64,000 bases of DNA from Costus lasius (taxonomy: Eukaryota > Streptophyta > Magnoliopsida > Zingiberales > Costaceae): NCBI GenBank assembly GCA_027563935.2, contig CM050447.1, positions 16,694,001-16,758,000 on the forward strand. The letters run 5' to 3'. The notes below the pieces were generated by a model. That model was not told the origin of the DNA, searched no databases, and was given only the letters and a program-made list of their open reading frames with translations. Numbering within the stretch: position 1 is the stretch's first letter; every line of letters begins with the position of its first letter. This document shows positions 45,089 through 54,995 of the stretch, in pieces. The position numbers and the translations under genes were made by a program.

Positions 45089-47471
45089 TGTCACGCCCCG
45101 GCGAGAAGCCAGCTATTTCTAGCATAGGGTTCCCTAGAGAGATGACAATATTGATAGGAACCAAAGAACAACAATAATCCAATATCCTTTATTAAAAAAA
45201 AACAATCCAGATTTAACATCTACCATTTTATAACACAATTCTACAACATACTATTCAAGATGTACACAGCTCAACTGAAATAAAACTAAAATTACTATCG
45301 CAACTTGGCCTGATATCTGCTATCTACTTTATCCCTCCCAGAAGCTAACTCTGTACTTGGAAGAGAAACAAAGGGAGTTAGCAGAATTGCTAAGTAGGAA
45401 TCAACAAACATTGCATGAGCAACAGTGGAAACACTCTGAAAAGAGTGCGGCTCTTAAGTGAGATCTGTTGGCCAGCTTGATGATTTGAACGACTATCTTA
45501 AATAGCCCGGTGAATGTTGCGTCCAACATCTGACATCCGTAGTATTGTCCCGAGGACAACTGGCGGTGCCCTAACCGGAAAACATATAGTCCGATACGCG
45601 CCGGAACTATAACAAACACATGGTGGCCACTGGAGAATAAATCATCCAGTCCAGAGATCAATATATATCATGACTTTATTATCACAGATTTACAACGGTT
45701 CCACATACTCATGTGCCAATATCACAGATACACACTTGTTCAACCATGCTCATAAGCCAATATATCAGATATCTCAAAACAAGTTTGTTAATCATTCATA
45801 CAGAAACAGAATATGACCAAATAAACAAGATAATTGAGGTCAATAGGAATTCAGAAACAAATCAAGCAGACGAAGCAATCAGATATCAGTGTCAATCAAT
45901 TCTATCATATGCATCATATATCAAATCAAAGGATTAGGCAGCAAATCCTATAATTCTTGACACTGTAACAAAGGAGTAGGGTAAGATTTCTACCTCAAAC
46001 GCTGTTATTCTGAATTCTTTTGAAAAGCCAATAACTCGTTTATCAAACGGTACAAGCCGAATAATGGATCAGCCACTCTGTAACATGAATTTGTACATGA
46101 ACTCTATTAATAATCATTCTAACTTGAAAACCAAGACTACCAACATATAGAACATAACCCTATTAGAACTTAAATTACACAAAATATACAACTCATCTAA
46201 AGCTACATAGATTATCATTAGATAAGAAATTTCATAAGCTTTCCAATGGCTACCTGAACCGGCCCAGATTCGACCGCATTAGGGTCGAATCGGTCAAAAT
46301 TCAAGAATTGGACCGAAATTGAAATTGAACCGTTCACCACTGTTGAACCGGTTCAACTCGATTTCAACATAGCCGACGGTTTATTTCCAAATAAACTGCC
46401 AAACCCTAAAATTGAACCTGGTCCAACCATTCGAACCGCGCCGCCCGATCGCCACCGTGCAAGGCTGCCGGACTCGCGTCCGCAACTTACTCCGGTGAGC
46501 TCCTGTGGGCGCGTCAAACGTCCGTCTGCTGCAAAACTTCGCCAGCACACTTCTGACGACGAGGCGAGGATCCACGACCAGCTGCAGCGAGCATTCGGCC
46601 CACGATCGAAGCACTCGAAACAGCGGAAGGTATCGACGGTGGCGCCGCCGCCGCCGATACATCAAACAATTTAGAAACTCCACGGAACTTTACTAAAACT
46701 TCAGGATCGAAGAAATACCTTGCTACGACGATGTATCGTAGCCCAGAACAGGGAAATTGTGTCAATGAAGGCGCTGGAAGGCTGGAACACGAGGCGGCGC
46801 CGCTTGAACTCCGGCGACTGGTTCGAGCGTTATTTCTCCTTTCTAGCGGCGCTTCGAGGCTCGAAGATGCTCAAGGGTACGATTCGCATCAATGAGAGCA
46901 GAAGCCCTCAAATATAGAGGTAAAACGCATCTGAGACGGAGAGAACGCAACGGCGACTAAATCGCCGAGATTCACGAGGAAGACGACGATTCGAATCGGT
47001 CCCCAAATTCAAAATTAAAATTGAATCAAAATAATCAAATCCGATTTAGTATTTAACTCGCAAACTGGCTCGGTGGTTAGCCGGAGTCGTAATCGCTCGC
47101 GCGACCCGGGATCGAATCCCTGCGGACGCGTTTTCGTTTTTAAAGGTTTTCAATTGAAATCGGAATTAACAAACTCGGTTGCGGTATAATAATAGAAATG
47201 CGCTGCTTTAAAACTCATGCGTGGCGGGTTCGAGCTCCCGCGAACACGAATTAAGTTTTTGATATAAAACTTAATTTTTTAACCCTTTTAAAATTCTAAA
47301 AATTTTTCTAAAAATCATAAAAATTCTAAAATAAAAATTTCTGAATTTTTTGAAATAAAAATATTTTCTTAGGTTATAACAGCTACGGGCTTGGGCCAAG
47401 CTTGGATCAGCTCTGTCTCGCTTGCTAGGCCCACAGGGCCTTGGGCCGAACCGGCCTGACCCAGCCCGACA
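45089..47471 (-). repeat. Y LTR (copy B, 2,383 bp)
   Basis: Plus strand tgtcacgccccggcg to cagcccgaca. A Pol III-like A box/B box pair lies at 47066-47128. Confidence 0.86.
47066..47128 (+). other. tRNA-like Pol III box pair in the Y LTR (copy B)
   Basis: A box tggctcggtgg and, 45 bp later, consensus B box gatcgaatc. The B box is mutated in copy A. It could be a SINE head embedded in the LTR. Confidence 0.42.
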
Positions 47472-47917
47472 ATAGGTATGTGCTAGGCTGAATTTTGGGC
47501 GGCTCCAAAACATTTGGCCGGTAGGCCTAACAGTATGTGCAATGGACACCTACATGAAATATGTTTACACTCTTGTGACAGTTTCTCTTGAGACCTGTGA
47601 TAATGTATTCTTATTTCTTAGGATCACATTAAGAAAACCCTAAGCAGCTCTTGGGTTATTATAACAATAACAGTATGCATTGAATATAATTATAATATTG
47701 TAATGCAAACTCGAGTGAAGCAGACTGCAAATTTTATTAATTCAATAATAATACAAGTGGAGGTGACTGTATTACATGATCACACAAACAGTGGACAGTT
47801 CATCAAATTTAACATCTACAAACCTTTATATGCTTTAGAACAAAATATTATATCAGGAAATCAATATTTACTAATTAATTCATTGCAGTGCTGCGTGTAT
47901 GCAAAGTAACCAACAAA
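47472..47917. other. 3' flank of the DUF4220/DUF594 gene (copy B)
   Basis: 446 bp, AT-rich, likely 3' UTR and spacer before the Y LTR. No ORF or element recognised. Confidence 0.5.
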
Positions 47918-48946
47918 TTAACCCTGGACGAGCAGTTTTGCCTTGTACCCGGCTTCAATCCGGTACTGCTCTGCTATGCCGATGTGCGCCATCAACAGCC
48001 ACACGTGCGTCAGCAGCTCCCCGCCCTGGCTCAGCTGCTTCGCATGCACCTCCGGGACGCAGTTGCCGGCGGCGTAGCACAGCATCTCCACCCACACGGC
48101 GCTGATCACCTCCCATTTCTTCTCCCGCTTCCCCTCGAACGATTCATTTATTTTTTGCGCCAGCTTGCAGGCGTCGAACATCACAGACTTGCTCCGGTCC
48201 CCCTTCACATCTATCGGATTGATCAACGTGTCCACCTTTATCAGCATCTCGCACGCCGCCTTCTCCTTTTCCTCCTTCAATTGCTCCGGAGAAATCAATT
48301 TCGGATCCTTCCTTTTCCTGATTTCCATCACCTTAGACCCGATGGCGCGAAGCCTGCCCTTCCACCCTATCGAATTAGCTGACGAGCCTTTTTCCACTAC
48401 TAATTTCAGACCTTTATCTTCCACATTCATCTTTACAGCTTCGCTTATGTCGGTGTTCTTGTAATTCAAAAAATTCTTGGTATCTGAGCAGGTGTCCTGG
48501 AATCGGACCTTACCGATCCCCGCTGGCAGCATTGACGGTTGAAACACCACCAGAAACATCATGTACTCGGATATGTGCCTGCTTATCTCGCAATGATTAG
48601 GCCGTCGCGGTGGCTTGGCCTTCACGTCTTGCGGGGTGGCAGAAGGCTGATTCTTTTCCAAATCCTTGTCGGGATCGGCTGCGCTCCAAATCTTCCTCAA
48701 CCTAAGTTCAGATTGCAGAAAACCCAGTCGTTGATGTTCGCACCGCTCAGATCGATGATCGCACCGCTCAGATTGCAGAAAACCCAGTCGTTGATGTTCT
48801 CTCCAAATTTCAGCACGATCCGACGGTGAACTTCTTGCCGGCGGCCGATTTACGAGAGCTGCCCTAAGTTCATAGCATATGACATTTTCTCCCCGCTTTT
48901 CTTTTTGGTGGCTGGTAACACTTACGAAAAAATTCGTTTCATCCAC
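47918..48946 (-). CDS. DUF594 C-terminal exon of a DUF4220/DUF594 protein (copy B)
   Basis: An open frame of 343 codons, with no ATG at its start (first codon GTG), consistent with a downstream exon. The C-terminal ~210 residues are DUF594: [70 protein letters not shown]. The N-terminal part includes a 60-bp tandem repeat (48709-48799) and does not look conserved. It belongs downstream of the DUF4220 ORF at 49009-50625. A 60-nt intron (GT at 49020, AG at 48961) is possible, but it does not join the frames, so the gene is either spliced differently or broken. Function of the family is unknown. Confidence 0.7.
   Translation of the reverse strand: MDETNFFVSVTSHQKEKRGENVICYELRAALVNRPPARSSPSDRAEIWREHQRLGFLQSERCDHRSERCEHQRLGFLQSELRLRKIWSAADPDKDLEKNQPSATPQDVKAKPPRRPNHCEISRHISEYMMFLVVFQPSMLPAGIGKVRFQDTCSDTKNFLNYKNTDISEAVKMNVEDKGLKLVVEKGSSANSIGWKGRLRAIGSKVMEIRKRKDPKLISPEQLKEEKEKAACEMLIKVDTLINPIDVKGDRSKSVMFDACKLAQKINESFEGKREKKWEVISAVWVEMLCYAAGNCVPEVHAKQLSQGGELLTHVWLLMAHIGIAEQYRIEAGYKAKLLVQG
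48709..48799. repeat. 60-bp tandem repeat in the DUF594 ORF
   Basis: A 31-bp stretch starting cagattgcagaaaaccc recurs exactly at 48709 and 48769 with related sequence between, giving a repeated peptide EHQRLGFLQSE. Confidence 0.85.
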
Positions 48947-49008
48947 AAACCAAAGTCACCCTAACACAAAAACAAGCATTAGAAAATAATACCCTAAAGA
49001 TTGAATAA

Positions 49009-50625
49009 CTACAAGTTTACCACTTGACTCAATATCCATGTCATCCTCCATGTAGGAGGGAAGAAACCCAACATGTAGCCCTTCTCCCGCAGCACCCACT
49101 CACCTCTGCACGAACGCAATCGCTTGTAGTTGGTGGCTTCCACCTGCGCGCTCGCTCCCAACTGCGCGCTCGCTTCCAACTGCGCGCTCGTGGCCTTGCT
49201 CTTCAGCACATCGAAAATGAGATTCTTGAGGTCATCACTCACCGACTGTTTCTTGTGACACCAGCCTTCCCACGTTTCTCTCACCCGGACATTCCACTGG
49301 TTGTTCAACCAGATATAAACGGTATGCTTCAATCTTAGAAAATTTACAAATCTCTCCAACCTTGCCCGCTTGTAATCCCTGAGACAGAGACCGATGAGAT
49401 TGTACTGCATCATGGAATTCGACCACCTCCTCGTGGCGATTCCGCGGGGGACGAGTCCCCGAGTTTTGACAATCAAGCGGGCTAATTTCTTCGCCCCGGC
49501 AAATTCTTTGATCTTCGCAATCCACGGATGGGAAAGCCTGTCGATATGCTGCAGCGAGACGATGGTCCAGTCCGAGAAAACGAGCAGAAAAATGGCAAAG
49601 CCCTCGAGAGCCAGAGCAGCGACGAGCAGTGTGTAGGTAATACGGATCTCGACGTACTTGAAATCTTTCTTGTCAGCACGGTAGAAGAGCATAAGAGCGA
49701 GGGAGGCCATACCGAGCGAGAGGAAACGCATCGTGCGGCCCTTGCCGTTGTGCACGTGAACGGCCTTGGTGTGGAGCATGTCGTGGAGGAGGGAGAGCTC
49801 GGTCTCCACGACCTGGAAGGCCTGCTTAGAGTTGCGCCGCAGGAAGAAGTCCTGGCTCTCGATCCGGTCCTGGAAGCTGAGCATGAGGTTCACCGTGAGG
49901 CGCTTGAAGGTCTGGAAGAAGCTGTGCGCCCGGAAGACGATCTCTTCCTCGGCGATGTCCGCGGCTTCAGCCACAGGGAGGGGGCGCAACGGTTCCCTCT
50001 CCATCTTAATCTCCGGTTTCAGGTTCGCGTTTTGGCGCGAGCGGTATTGTTGGGAAAACTGCATGAACTTGACGTAGTTGGGCCCGGGATCAGGCTCGGA
50101 AAGCATGGACTCCCTGAGTTGGTCCATGCTCGCCGACCGCAGCGACCACGTGCGCTCGCCGAACTTGAGAATCCCGGCCGCGAAGACAACGATGGCGGCC
50201 TGCCACAGATGCGGGCTCGGGAGCGACTCGAGGAATATAAAGATGGCGGAGGAGACCTGCAATATCAGCCCCAGCAGGTGACGCTTCCACAGCTGGTTGT
50301 CCTCTAGGGAGTAGGAGGTGATGGTGTCCGGGCCACCGAGGTGGAGTAGAAGGAAGGGCGCCCAGAAGGCGGCGAGGTCTCCGGTGGCCTTATTCTCCAA
50401 AGCCTCGTTCTGTTGGTTGAGGAGGTTGCCAAGGGCCAAGGTGGCGATGTAGTCGGCGCCGAGGTAGGAGGACCAGAGCAGGAGGCTGAGCAGGTAGTTG
50501 GCGCGGCGCTGGCGAAAGAGGGAGAAGACGATGAGGAGGATCTGCAGGAGGAGGCTGACGAGTACCAGAATGGAAACTTCTTGATCGCTCCATGCTTTTC
50601 TGAATTTGATCGGGATGATCTCCAT
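49009..50625 (-). CDS. DUF4220 membrane protein, full N-terminal region (gene 1, copy B)
   Basis: ATG at 50625, 538 codons. It starts MEIIPIKFRKAWSDQEVSIL. Hydrophobic segments: residues ~18-38 (LVSLLLQILLIVFSLF), ~45-70 (SLLLWSSYLGADYIATLALG), ~86-135, ~142-158 and two near residues 300-350 (LVAALALEGFAIFLLVFSDW). The conserved DUF4220 core is FWAPFLLLHLGGPDTITSYS and LKFGERTWSLRSAS. DUF4220 proteins are plant membrane proteins of unknown function, normally ending in DUF594, which here lies separately at 47918-48946. Only about 18 bp upstream of the ATG match the upstream region of gene 2; before that is gene 2 coding sequence, so gene 1 has no promoter of its own. Confidence 0.85.
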   Translation of the reverse strand: MEIIPIKFRKAWSDQEVSILVLVSLLLQILLIVFSLFRQRRANYLLSLLLWSSYLGADYIATLALGNLLNQQNEALENKATGDLAAFWAPFLLLHLGGPDTITSYSLEDNQLWKRHLLGLILQVSSAIFIFLESLPSPHLWQAAIVVFAAGILKFGERTWSLRSASMDQLRESMLSEPDPGPNYVKFMQFSQQYRSRQNANLKPEIKMEREPLRPLPVAEAADIAEEEIVFRAHSFFQTFKRLTVNLMLSFQDRIESQDFFLRRNSKQAFQVVETELSLLHDMLHTKAVHVHNGKGRTMRFLSLGMASLALMLFYRADKKDFKYVEIRITYTLLVAALALEGFAIFLLVFSDWTIVSLQHIDRLSHPWIAKIKEFAGAKKLARLIVKTRGLVPRGIATRRWSNSMMQYNLIGLCLRDYKRARLERFVNFLRLKHTVYIWLNNQWNVRVRETWEGWCHKKQSVSDDLKNLIFDVLKSKATSAQLEASAQLGASAQVEATNYKRLRSCRGEWVLREKGYMLGFFPPTWRMTWILSQVVNL

Positions 50626-50631
50626 CTGCAG

Positions 50632-52047
50632 CTATGCTTGAAACTTCTTGAGGTCATTACTCACCGCCAGTTTCTTGTGAAACCAGCCATCCCACGTTTC
50701 TCTCAACCAGACATCCCACTTGTTTTTCAACCAGATATAAACGGTATGCTTCAATCTTAGGAAATTTACTAATCTCTCCAACCTTGCCCGCTTGTAATCC
50801 CTGAGACGCAGACCGATGAGATTGTACTGCATCATGGAATTCGACCACCTCGTCGTGGCGATTTCGCCGAGGACGCGTCGCCGAGTTTTGACAATCAGGC
50901 GCCCTAATTTCTTCGCCCCGGCGATTTCTTTGATCTGCGCAATCCACGGATGGGAAAGCCAGTCGATATGCTGCAGCGAGACAATGGTCCAGTCCGAGAA
51001 AACGAGCAGAAAAATGGCAAAGCCCTCGAGAGCCAGAGCAGCGACGAGCAGTATGTAGGTAATACGGATCTCGCCGGACTTGAAATCTTTCTTGTCGGCT
51101 CGGCAGAAGAGCACAAGAGCGAGGGAGGCCATACTGAGCGAGAGGAAACGCATCGTGCGACCCATGCCGTTGTGCACGTAAACGGCCTTGGTGTGGAGCA
51201 TGTCATGGAGGAGGGAGAGCTCTGTCTCCACGACCTGGAAAGCCTGCTTAGAGCTGCGCCGCAGGAAGAAGTTCTGGCCCTCGATCCGGTCCTGGAAGCT
51301 GAGTAAGAGGTTCACCATAAGGCGCTTGCAGATCTGGAAGAAGTTGTGCGCCTGGAAGACGATCTCTTCCTCCGGGATTTCCGTGGCTTCACCCGCAAAG
51401 AGGGGGCGCAACGGTTCCATCTCTATCCTAATCTCCTTTACCAGGCCTGCGTTTAGGCGCGAGCGGTATTGTTGGGAAAACTGCATGAACTTGACGTAGT
51501 TGGGCCCAGGATTATGCTCGGAAAGCATGGACTCCCTGAGTTGGTCCATGCTCGCCGACCGCAGCGACCACGTGCGCTCGCCGAACTTGAGAATCCCCGC
51601 CGCGAAGACAACGATGGCGGCCGGCCACAGGTGCGGGCTCGGGAGCGACTCGAGGAATATAAAGATGGCGAAGGAGACCTGCAATATCAGCCCCAGCAGG
51701 TGACGCCGCCACAGCTGGTTGTCCTCTAGAGAGTAGGAGGTGATGGTGTCCGGGCCACCGAGGTGGAGTAGAAGGAAGGGCGCCCAGAAGGCGGCGAGGT
51801 CGCCGGTGGTCTTATCCTCCAAAGCCTGGTTCTGTTGGTTGAGGAGGTTGCCAAGGGCAAAGGTGGCGACGTAGTCGGCGCCGAGGTAGGAGAACCAGAG
51901 CAGGAGGCTGAGCATGTAGTTGGCGCGGCGCTGGCGAAAGAGGGAGAAGAAGATGAGGAAGATCTGGAGGAGGAGGCTGACGAGTACCAGAATGGAAACT
52001 TCGTGATCGCTCCATGCTTTTCTGAATTTGATCGGGATGATCTCCAT
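50632..52047 (-). CDS. DUF4220 membrane protein, C-terminally truncated (gene 2, copy B)
   Basis: ATG at 52047, 471 codons, a diverged copy of gene 1 with the same start, the same DUF4220 core (FWAPFLLLHLGGPDTITSYS) and membrane segments. It stops at LKKFQA-TAG, just after the point equivalent to VSDDLKN in gene 1, so it lacks the rest of the linker and DUF594. The last codons and the TAG come from a copied 5' leader (caagcatagctgcag). Gene 1 starts 6 nt later in the same frame. It keeps the native upstream region (52048 onward), interrupted by Copia 460 bp upstream. Confidence 0.85.
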   Translation of the reverse strand: MEIIPIKFRKAWSDHEVSILVLVSLLLQIFLIFFSLFRQRRANYMLSLLLWFSYLGADYVATFALGNLLNQQNQALEDKTTGDLAAFWAPFLLLHLGGPDTITSYSLEDNQLWRRHLLGLILQVSFAIFIFLESLPSPHLWPAAIVVFAAGILKFGERTWSLRSASMDQLRESMLSEHNPGPNYVKFMQFSQQYRSRLNAGLVKEIRIEMEPLRPLFAGEATEIPEEEIVFQAHNFFQICKRLMVNLLLSFQDRIEGQNFFLRRSSKQAFQVVETELSLLHDMLHTKAVYVHNGMGRTMRFLSLSMASLALVLFCRADKKDFKSGEIRITYILLVAALALEGFAIFLLVFSDWTIVSLQHIDWLSHPWIAQIKEIAGAKKLGRLIVKTRRRVLGEIATTRWSNSMMQYNLIGLRLRDYKRARLERLVNFLRLKHTVYIWLKNKWDVWLRETWDGWFHKKLAVSNDLKKFQA

Positions 52048-52508
52048 CTGCAGCTATGCTTGAAAGTAGAAGCACAATACTCAGCTCAACTTATAGTGTG
52101 CATGGCAGATGGCTGCCCCTCATGGTTAATCACCTGTTTAGTGTGAGTTAAATCATGTTTTAGTTTTTCCGAAAATTATAATTCATTTTATTTAAAAAAT
52201 ACTGTTTTTAAAATTCATGCTACAAAATCCAAAAATCCTAAACAAAACCATTGAAAAAGGAAATTCATGATTGGTGCTGCATTTTTTTGTGAGGGAAACG
52301 ATTACGCTGCCTTTTCCTTTTGTTTCTTTTTATGTACACGTGGCCGACCATCGAGTCCTTAAGATTATTATACTTAGTTCACCGATCCAAGTTCGAATCT
52401 GAGCTACTTGGGCCACACCTACTGCAAATTCCACAAAAGAAAAAAAAAAGAAAAAAAAATATATCCAAGACTCAGGCTCCACAAATTTCTTGCAATAGCA
52501 AGAAGGAA
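52048..52508. other. Upstream region of DUF4220 gene 2 / start of copy C
   Basis: 461 bp: 5' leader and probable promoter of the minus-strand gene, then the same AT-rich flank and possible SINE as at 27457-27869 (B box gttcgaatc at 52391-52399, A-rich tail to ~52460), up to the Copia insertion. No TATA box can be assigned confidently. Confidence 0.55.
52330..52465 (+). other. Possible tRNA-derived SINE with A-rich tail (copy C)
   Basis: Same element as at 27690-27825; the A-rich tail differs slightly in length between copies, as expected of a homopolymer-rich tail. Confidence 0.4.
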
Positions 52509-52848
52509 TGTTAGAAAAGGGAAAATGTGGGAGCCGTCGGAGAAACAAGTTGCTAAAAGGGATAGAAGTTCAAAATGCAACTTGATCTATTTAACTAAAG
52601 AAAAGCTTACATATTTATAGGGATCTTGTGTCCCTTAACCTACCACTAAATTAAATACAAAAGGATAACTAACAGGCTAGATACATTTGCCTGTAATAAT
52701 GTCCACAAAATTCAAAGTGTCCAAATGTCCCTTAGGTTACAACGAAATTAAACACTACTATTAATAGTAAACGGAAAACGAAGTGTTTCACAACAAACAA
52801 AGGGTCACCATTTATTGAGCTTGGTTTAATGTGATACTTTTTCCAACA
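52509..52848 (-). repeat. Copia 3' LTR, copy C
   Basis: 340 bp, tgttagaaaa to ttccaaca; partner 56862-57201. Confidence 0.95.
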
Positions 52849-52855
52849 GCCTCCC

Positions 52856-54995
52856 TTAAACAGAGCTCATCTTGACCATCCCAATCATAGTCTTCAGCTT
52901 AATAAAAAACTCTGCTTTCAATGGCTTTGTAAACATGTCTGCAACTTGTTCCTCGGACTTGCAAAACTCAAGCACGATTTCCTCATATTTCACTAGATCT
53001 CTAATGAAATGATACTTGATGTCGATGTGCTTGCTCCTCCCATGGAAAACTGGGTTTTTTGCCAAAGCAATTGCTGACTTATTGTCACATTTAATCACCG
53101 TCGGCTTCTTCTGCTTATGACTTAACTCCATGAGCAATTGTCGTAGCCAGACTGCTTGAGTAGCACAATAAGCCGCAGCTATATACTCTGCTTCAGCAGT
53201 GGATAAAGCAACCACCTGTTGCTTCTTCGAGGACCAGGAAAAAATTCCATTTCCTAAAGAAAAAATGTAACCAGAAGTACTCTTCCTCTCTCCAAGATCT
53301 CCTCCCCAATCACTATCAGTATATCCCATAAGTTCAAAACAATTAGACGATGAATAAAAAATACCATCATCTATGGTTCCTCTGACATACTGCAGAATTC
53401 TCTTTGCTGCCTGTAAGTGTGATTGCTTTGGAGACTCCATAAATCTACTCACCATTCCAACACTATAAACAAGATCTGATCGAGTAGAAGTCAAGTAACG
53501 CAGACTTCCAACTATCCTCTTGAAATGTGTAGGATTAACATTAGCACCAGTTCCTTCCTTTGTCAACTTCAGTCTCTCCTCCATTGGAGTACTGATAGGT
53601 TTGCAAGTGGTCATTTTAAAACACTCAAGAATATCATTGGCATACCTTTGTTGACAAATAAAAATGCCCTCATCCGATTGTGTAACTTCAAGGCCAAGAA
53701 AGTATGACATGAGACCCATATCTGCCATTTCAAACTCCCGAGTCATGGCCTCCCTGAAGTTATCAATCATCTCCTGACAATCTCCGGTAAAAATAAGATC
53801 ATCAACATATACGCACACAAGAAGCATTTTTCCATTCGAGCCATTCTTGACATATAGAGCATGCTCATAAGGGCAACGAGTAAAGTTATGATTAATGAAG
53901 TAAGAATCAATTCTGGTGTACCAGGCCCTCGGAGCTTGTTTTAGTCCGTAGAGAGCTTTCTTCAGTTTGTACACTGAGTTTTCTTGCCCTTTCTTGATAT
54001 AGCCCTCCGGTTGATCCACGTACACCTCTTCATCAAGTACTCCATTGAGGAATGCTGACTTGACGTCCATTTGGTGTATCTTCCAGTGCTTTTGAGCAGC
54101 TAAAGCAATGATCATGCGAATAGTGTCCATTCTTGCAACCGGAGAAAAAACTTCAAAGTAGTCTATCCCGGGCTTTTGTTTGTAGCCTTTTACCACGAGA
54201 CGTGCTTTTAACCTGTCAACATCTCCATTGGGCTTGCGTTTAGTCTTATAAACCCACTTCACACCGATGGACTTTTTCCCTTTTGGAAGAAGAGTCAGCT
54301 CCCATGTATCATTCTTTTCGATGGCGTGTATCTCATCATCCATAGCTTGAATCCACCCCTCATCTTGTGAAGCTTCTTGAAATATCATTGGGTCGCAATC
54401 TGCAAAAAGAGCAAAGTTGACAATCTCCTCATCGGATGTATCATCGTCTCTAGTCATTATACAATCTTGAAGACGAGCTGGTAAGACTCGTTGTCTTTGC
54501 GGTCGTGCGTCGTGCAGATGTTTCAGCAGGAATGATCTGTGAATCTGCAACAGGAGTATTGGTTTGGATCAAATCTAGATCTGGTTCAGGATGATCATTT
54601 GTCTGAGCTATAACGGGCTCTGCATCAAACTGGACTGTATCTTCCTCGTCGAGAATGAAGCGAAACTGTTTCTTCTCTTCTGTACTCCAACTCCATTCAG
54701 CGTCTTCATCAAAAGTGACATCGCGACTAATGATCACTTTCTTTGTCATCGGATTGTACAATCGATAGCCTTTTGTCACATCACTATAACCAAGAAAGAT
54801 GCACTTCTCGCTTTTGTCATCAAGCTTCTTCCGCAACTCATCCGGAATATGGGCATAGGCAATACACCCAAACACGTGAAGATGTTCGACTGACGGTGTT
54901 TGGCCTCTCCACATCTCCATTGGAGTCTTCAACTGCTCAAGCCCTTTAGTCGGACACCGATTCAACAAGTACACAGCACAAGTCACCGCTTCCGC
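52856..54995 (-). pseudogene. Copia integrase end, RT and RNase H (copy C), frameshifted
   Basis: The domains are those of 28217-30349, with catalytic [11 protein letters not shown] and [10 protein letters not shown] kept. A 7-bp tandem duplication (gtcgtgc twice, 54502-54515) shifts the frame in the linker between integrase and RT, giving two overlapping ORFs (54450-54986 and 52856-54550). Confidence 0.93.

Larger units (their letters stand above)
43933..47471 (-). mobile_element. Gag-only Ty3/Gypsy element Y (copy B)
   Basis: LTR 45089-47471, primer-binding site 45070-45081, gag 44164-44979, then a purine-rich tract and the X-type LTR. It lacks the extra 237-bp unit of copy A. Confidence 0.8.
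27457..52093. repeat. Tandem segmental duplication, copy B (complete unit, ~24.6 kb)
   Basis: The stretch at 27457-27869 recurs at 52094-52508, and the Copia element that follows recurs in the same order, so the repeat period is about 24.64 kb. This is the only complete unit in the window and the best reference. The true breakpoints of the duplication cannot be placed because the array is circularly permuted. Confidence 0.93.

Noticed and set aside
48690..48840. Pentapeptide-repeat protein in an alternative minus-strand frame
   Set aside because: The pattern arises from a single 60-bp tandem duplication and gives too few repeats for that family.
49528..50307. 259-codon plus-strand frame opposite DUF4220 gene 1
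   Set aside because: It is antisense to a clear DUF4220 coding region; its acidic, leucine-rich make-up reflects the complementary codons.
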